From positions 12,771,001 to 12,835,000 of the forward strand of contig CM076270.1 in assembly GCA_038380795.1 (NCBI GenBank): 64,000 nt of DNA. The letters are read 5' to 3'. Source of the stretch: Pyrocephalus nanus (Eukaryota; Chordata; Aves; Passeriformes; Tyrannidae). A program made the position numbers and the translations under genes. The notes below the pieces were generated by a model. The model ran no database searches. It had not been told where the DNA came from and saw only the letters and a program-made list of their open reading frames with translations. How positions within the stretch are numbered: position 1 is the stretch's first letter; every line of letters starts with the position of its first letter. Positions 58,435-64,000 of the stretch are shown in pieces.

Positions 58435-59050
58435 AGAGCAGCCCTGGGGAGGACTTGGGGGTGCTGGTGGATGAGAGGCTGGACATGACCTGGCCACATG
58501 CACTGGCAGCACAGAAAGCCAAGTGTGTCCTTGGCTGCATCCAAAGCAGGGTGAGCAGCTGGGCAAGGGAGGGGATTCTGCCTCTCTGCACTGCTCTTGT
58601 GCTCTGGGGCCCCAACATAAGAAGGATGTGGACCTGTTGAAGTAGGTCCAGAGGGGGTCCGTGAAGATGATCAGAATACCCCTGTTGTGAAGACAGGCTG
58701 AGGGGTTGGGGTTGTTCAGTCTGGAGAAAAGAAGGCTCCAGGGAGACCTTAGAGACCCATCCAGTACCTAAAGGTATAGAAGGTATAGAAGGGAATGGTT
58801 TTAAATTGAAAGAGAATAATTAGGTAAGAGGAAGAAATTCTTTATTGTGAGAGGGATGAGACTGAAACAGGTTGCCCAGAGAAGCTGTGGATGCCCAGTC
58901 CTGGAAGCATTGAAGGCCAGGTTGGATGGGGCTTTGAGCCACTTGGTCTAGCTGTGTCCAAGCCCATGGCAGGGAGTTTGGAACTATATCATCTTTAATG
59001 TCTCTTGCAACCCAGATCGTTCTGAGAATTGTATGATTTTTATGATATTT
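58435..59050 (+). mobile_element. CR1 LINE 3' fragment, about 0.6 kb, fairly well preserved
   Basis: GAGGACTTGGGGGTGCTGGT starts a near-continuous CR1 ORF2 end and 3' UTR: GCAGCACAGAAAGCCAAGTG, GTCTGGAGAAAAGAAGGCTC, CAGGTTGCCCAGAGAAGCTG, then a degenerate ATTCTRTG-like tail near 59020-59050. The apparent frames at 58317-58640 (+) and 58104-58618 (-) are carried by or overlap this repeat. It is the longest CR1 copy in the window. Confidence 0.9.
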
Positions 59051-62000
59051 TTAAAAAAAGTTGTTTTGAACCTAGTTATATTTCTTTTTTTTTATTATGA
59101 AGAAAAATCTTGTTGAATGTATCATCTCTTTATAACTGACCTGTAAGGATTCTGTAGAAGAACCAGCTATAGTGTGTGATTGTATTTACTATTTGTTTTC
59201 TAGATTTTCTAAGATTTAAAAAATGTGTTTGATGGTATTGAACACAGTTCTTTTTACTTATAACTCTCTACTGAACTTTCTGTATTTTTCCATAGTCTTA
59301 GCTAGACAATCTGAATTCTTTAAGTTCTAATGAATAACCATTTTGAAGTGGGCTAGACTGACCTCTGAAGAGCCTTCTAAGAATGCTAATGTGACAAAGC
59401 TTTCATTTTTGAGAATGGACAGGACTTCAATCTTTTCTTGCTTATGAAGGTAGACGCAGAGTAACACACTTTCACGTGTCTAATTCCCTGAATTTATTTA
59501 TATTCAGAAAGTAATACAACACATTTTGTGTGCAACCATTAGAAATAAAAAAAAATTATCTTCCTCTGGGGGTTTAAGGTTGACTCGATTTATTCACAAG
59601 TTTTTCCTAATTCCTAAAGCAGTTAGTCTTGCCTTTCAGAAAGCATAAAGGGATCAAAAAGGCCAAGAGGTGAGCTGTAAAATCATCTGGAAGAAAGAAA
59701 ACTATTTTGGAGATAGTTATGCAGTAAGTCAAGTATATTTACAAAATATGATGAGACCTTTTCAAAGTACTGTGTATCTTCGGTCTCTTAGGAAGATTAT
59801 TATTATCCTTCTCAGATTAATAAGTGCTGGGAAATAATCACTTGATAAGAAAGAATGTGTACAAGGGAAATATTGTGCAGCTTGTATTACCCTTTATAGC
59901 ATATATCAGATGATTTCCAGGTGACTACTCTCTATTAATGTCATAGCAATGTATGGTAAACTGAAATTTTTCTGAGCTTTGTTCATTTGAAAACTGGGGT
60001 AAATTCTCCAGGTTTCAGTTGTTTACCAGCATTTTGTGGAATTATGAATTCTGATGCTAACTGACTGCTGGCTTGCTTTTTTCCTGAAGAAATTTACTTT
60101 AAATACACTGTTTATAATCAGTCTGAAGTCTTCAGGTATTTGGAGTGAGTGATGCATCCATAGTTTCATAGGCCCTGGAAGACTTTATGGGACCTTTAAG
60201 AGCAAAATGCCTTGAGCTCACAAAATTTTTTTTCAGACAGGAGTTGGTTTGAAGTTACTGGAAAAAATACTGTTAAAACTTGAGCACGTCAGAAAAAATT
60301 TAAGGTTGCTACTGCATTATTAGCATAGCTGGTATGCTCTTCTTTTGGCCTGATGTTTGGCAAAATGTTTGTAGTTTTAGTATAGCTTGTGCTGAAGATC
60401 AATTTAGCAACAACAGCTCTGAGCTAAAAGTGCTTTGTGTGATTTATTGGGTAGGTTGGCTTGATGAGCTGTGCAAGGATCAGCTCTTGGCCGATACATA
60501 AGGTTTTGATCAGCTTTGTTCAATAGCTCATTGCTGAAGGAAACTAAATGTAGTAGAGGACGTTATGTTTATCACAAGAATAAAATAGTAAGAAGAGCTT
60601 GTTTTTTGTTTTAAATGCTAAATACACTTGAAATTTCAAATACAGCATTAGTAGTTTAAAAAAGTCAGTGGTTTTCTGATCATATGTTGCTTTTCAAGCA
60701 ATCCTGCAGATGGCAGTACAATCAGATTCAAAGGAAAACCTTCTGTTATAGGAGGTCCTCTGCAGTCTGGAGCAATCATATAGAAGAATAGAAGGGAGGG
60801 GAGATGGCTGGTTCTAACTAGGTTGCATTTTGTTCTTGAGAGAAACTTTCAAGTACTGTAGGACTTAAAGCAGCTTTTACAACTTACTTGGACCAGTGGA
60901 TGCTCTTTTCAAAAAGAGCAGCTTTCAATGACCAAAAAGACAAATGTGTATTTCAAATTTTTAGAGGATGAGCATGTGAATACTGTTTATCAAAGGTTCC
61001 ACATTAAGTGTTGTAGTAACACAAGGAGGTTTATCTTCTTGATTGAGTAATGGGCTGCCTCAGATTCAGATTGGGCTAAAATATTGCATGTTTGTAATTG
61101 GCATGAAATAAGTGATACCTGCTGTACTGATTAAAATTTTAAATAAGGCTTGCAGGATTTGTCTTGTTGGAGTGGAGCTTTGTCAGTTTAAGAAGAAATG
61201 TTTACTTCCTGTGTCTCAAGTAACAAAGTAAACATGACCCAGGAGATTTCATGTCCTATGTTCCCTATTTTAAAGAATATTCTCGGGTAGGTTAGCAGGC
61301 AGCTGGTACCATAATTTCTTTAATTTGAGGTTTCCAAATTCTTTGTAGGAACTTGTGGTTACTGTGTGAGGTTCTTTGAGTTCTGCATATACTTGAGGCA
61401 ACACGTTGCTCTGCAGGTTGACCACGAGATGGCGATGCTACAAAAGGGTTTATTTCAATGCAACATTGAATTTAGCTGCAGTGTCACACTTTCAGAATGA
61501 GGGGGTGTAGATTTAACAGTTCCTTTTATTAAGTAGCTCCAATCAAGTGAAATCTGCCACATGTATGATATAATACCAAGCATTTTTCCAAACTGGAGTG
61601 GAAGCTGGAGTTTTCTATCAAGGAAAAAAGCTTTGAATAACAGATTATTACAGGGCTATAAAATAAGGGGTCGTGGTGTAATAAGACAAAAAAAAAAAAT
61701 CAGTAATCTTCATTTAAAGCAATTTGTGCATGAAAGGGAAAACATATTTATGATGCAATGTGGCAATTCAGTATTTAAATGTAGATCCTGACTGGGGCTT
61801 CCATATATTTCAGAATTATGCATGTGAATTATATGTTGATATTTTGGGCTGTCATTTCACTGGTAATACAGAAGCTCCAAAGAAAACTTGTAATAATTTG
61901 TAAAAGCCGGAAGCTAGATCCACTGATTGAGAAAAGTCTCTACAATTCTCTTTTGCTTTAATGAAATCTTTTTTGCTGATCTGTCTCTGGAGATTTTCAC

Positions 62001-63854
62001 CATAGCACCAATCTTCAAAGGGTGTGAAGAAAATGCCTGCACTTGGCCTGTTCCTTCCATGGACAGCTGAACAGAAGTGTCTTAGTTGGAACATGGTACC
62101 AGCTTTATTAGGCTGGTAAGGGATCTAAAGTTGCTTATTCATGCTATAGTAGAAAATTTCTATCACTGACTGAATAGTACATCCATAAGGAACTAAAGGC
62201 ATTCTACTGGTTGAATATTTGGTATCTCTAGAATAGCTTTATGCAATCATCAGTGGAGTAGCAGAACAGTCCAGGACTTGTGAAAAATAGGTTGGAGGTG
62301 TTGGTAGGAAGTATGTTAATCCTAACTTATATAATTGTGGACTCTTGTCCCTATCTCATGCAATGCTGTTGGCCATTTTCCTGTTCTCACACGTTCCCAG
62401 AGATGGTCATCTCTGTCCAAGGGATGCTGGGAACAGACAGTGCTGAGCAGATCAGGCAGAGCATTGATTGGCCTCTTTCACTGCTGGCTGCCTGTTTGAT
62501 CTCTGCAGAGACCTGTCACTATGCTGAGTGCTGTTATTTTCTGCTGGAGCTCTTGTGCTTCAGGTAATGCAGTAAAAATCCCCATTTTTCCATACCAACA
62601 ATCTTTTAAAAATGGCTTAGACATGTGGATTACTGTTGTTTGACCATTTAAAGCACATTGGAGAGGAGTCTTTTGTAGTTATATAAACTTCTTTCAATGA
62701 ATAAAAACTGTGACTTCATAATATGACATTAAATGCAAAGGAGTTAGTCTTTTCCTACCTGTGAACAGTGAAATATTTCAAACCAAGGTGAAATACTGTT
62801 TACCATTGAAAAGAAAAGGTGTAAGTTTTACCCCCAGATCTTAACTACAGGAATCCTTTTGCCCAAGTGAAGCACCCAGTGAATGCCCCATGTCAGTGCC
62901 CCTGTGCTTTATCTGTGTTCACCTTGTAGTGCCAAATCTGGGAGAAATTAAACTTAGAATAAAAGCAGTAAAACAGAGTTTACCTTCTTTGGCTCTATGA
63001 ATCTCTGTTGCAACCTGGGATGATATATGGAAAAAGGAAGGATTACTCTATGCTTACATGATGAGAGAGGCAGTGGATTAGTTGGGCATTGACCTAATGC
63101 TGTGATCACGTTCCTGTTGGATGAGAAGTGTGCCCCTTAGCCTTACGTTTCCTCTTGCTTAGGAGAAGAGGCTTGTGTTTCTGTGCTCCATATCCTGTCC
63201 TCAGTGTAGTAAACACATTGTTTCAAAAAAGCTTGTCACAGTGTGTTAGTGGTATCCAAACCTTCTCCAAACGGATTTTGTAATCCCATTGCAGCAGTCC
63301 AGCTGACCACATGCACTGTAGTTTTTTCCTCTGTGAATAAATGTCTTGTTCTCACTCAGTGTATCCCTGTTTTTTTCATGTTTAGTCATCTTTGCAGAAG
63401 TATTTCCAGGACCTAGTGGTATTTAAGCTTAATGTTTTTAGATTAACCCTGATTTGAAACTGCTTATCTATTAGTGCTGCAGTGCTGTATAACAGTCTGC
63501 TTATCCTGACTGTAGTATCACAGGAATGAAATGTGGCAAGGTGGTACTTGTTCTTAAAATAGCTTCCAGAATGGAGAGGAGAAATGGGAACTTGCTCTCA
63601 TTTCTGTACTGGCAAAACACAGTGAAACTTCTAAAGTGCAGAGTTGATGAGTGTGAGAAGAAATTAGAGATGAGAAAGCAATGAATGCATTGTAAAGAGA
63701 ATTTCTGCTGCATAAATTCCTTAAAGGGTATGCATGAGGGTCTTTTTGTTGATGTAGGTTTCTAGTTTTCTTAGGTGCACACAATAGACTTCCCCAAAAA
63801 TTTTTACAGAGAAACTTAAGCACTCACAAAATAAAAAAAAAATCATGTTGGGAT

Positions 63855-63930
63855 TTAATTGTTCAAAAACCCCAAACCAACAAAAACGCTGCACCAAAAC
63901 CAAACCACCAACAAAAGCAAAGTAAAAATT
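63855..63930 (+). repeat. A/C-rich low-complexity tract
   Basis: Runs such as AAAACCCC, CCAAACCAAC and CAAAACCAAACC without fixed period, the complementary composition to the GT-rich tracts elsewhere in the introns. Confidence 0.7.
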
Positions 63931-64000
63931 AAGAAGGAAGGTTGGCAATCATGATGGGTGGAGATTACCAGAAGGATCTTGGAAGAACTTGTGTTCTCAT

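Larger units (their letters stand above)
4641..64000 (+). other. DLG1: DLG1 gene locus, 5' portion (runs off the window end)
   Basis: Four coding exons with matching splice phases (1, 1, 0, 0) encode the first 161 residues of DLG1/SAP97, a membrane-associated guanylate kinase scaffold of synapses and epithelial lateral membranes. A separate alternative first exon lies in intron 3. The joined protein starts MPVKKQDTQR, has the L27 domain, then the serine/proline-rich linker containing [11 protein letters not shown] and [12 protein letters not shown], as in mammalian DLG1. The L27-bearing N-terminus separates DLG1 from the usual PSD-95 (DLG4) form. The start given is approximate: it is the base after the YY1-type promoter motif, not a mapped cap site. 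The PDZ1-3, SH3 and GK exons are not in the window. Introns are about 0.3, 14.1, 37.9 and more than 6.3 kb. Confidence 0.96.
57692..64000 (+). other. DLG1 intron 4 (5' part)
   Basis: Intron 4 opens with GTGGGC and continues to the window end. It contains one long CR1 fragment (about 58435-59050) and an A/C-rich tract near 63860-63925. The mammalian next exon, a proline-rich alternative insert beginning around PTEAVLPSPP, was looked for and not seen. Confidence 0.8.

Noticed and set aside
58317..58640. 107-codon + frame as a gene
   Set aside because: Most of it is the 5' part of a CR1 fragment; the rest has no support.
57692..64000. Next DLG1 exon (proline-rich insert) within the window
   Set aside because: I looked for a segment encoding the known proline-rich insert with flanking splice sites and found none.

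Overview
The window is vertebrate nuclear DNA, almost certainly from a bird. It carries the 5' part of one protein-coding gene, DLG1 (discs large homolog 1, SAP97), on the + strand, and I can support no second gene. The bird assignment rests on scattered CR1 LINE fragments, on a solo LTR with the short R region typical of avian alpharetroviruses, on an older avian-type LTR, and on low overall repeat density. The species cannot be named from this sequence.

Layout. Positions 1-4040 are AT-rich flank with no supportable gene. A CpG island (about 4040-5260) holds the promoter, the 5' UTR, coding exon 1 (4964-4982), a 276-nt intron and exon 2 (5259-5390). Intron 2 runs to 19505. Exon 3 is 19506-19672. 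A 37.9 kb intron 3 then leads to exon 4 (57527-57691). Intron 4 continues past the window end. Splice phases agree at every junction, and the joined exons give residues 1-161 of the L27-containing (beta) isoform of a protein of roughly 900 residues. The PDZ, SH3 and guanylate-kinase-like domains must lie beyond position 64000.

The most informative item outside the canonical exons is a 30-nt coding piece at 28513-28542, deep in intron 3. It encodes MDCLCIVTTK, ends at a consensus GTAAGA donor, and joins exon 4 in phase 0. This is the palmitoylated alpha-type N-terminus known from PSD-95 and alpha-SAP97, so the locus can make an L27 form (exons 1-2-3-4) and a Cys3/Cys5 form (alpha exon-4). A 10-codon upstream reading frame overlaps the alpha start codon.

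The introns hold CR1 fragments on both strands, a degenerate ERV-type LTR (about 42732-43235), a CpG-rich alpharetroviral-type solo LTR on the - strand about 0.2 kb upstream of exon 4, and a 17-bp minisatellite of 20.5 copies inside a separate intronic GC-rich island (about 50460-51140). Smaller signals include a perfect 11-bp inverted repeat, three TAATCA motifs spaced one helical turn apart, and a stop-free intron 1 whose length is a multiple of three. I found no wholly new multi-gene system. The novelty candidates are alternative N-termini and regulatory or repeat structures inside DLG1.
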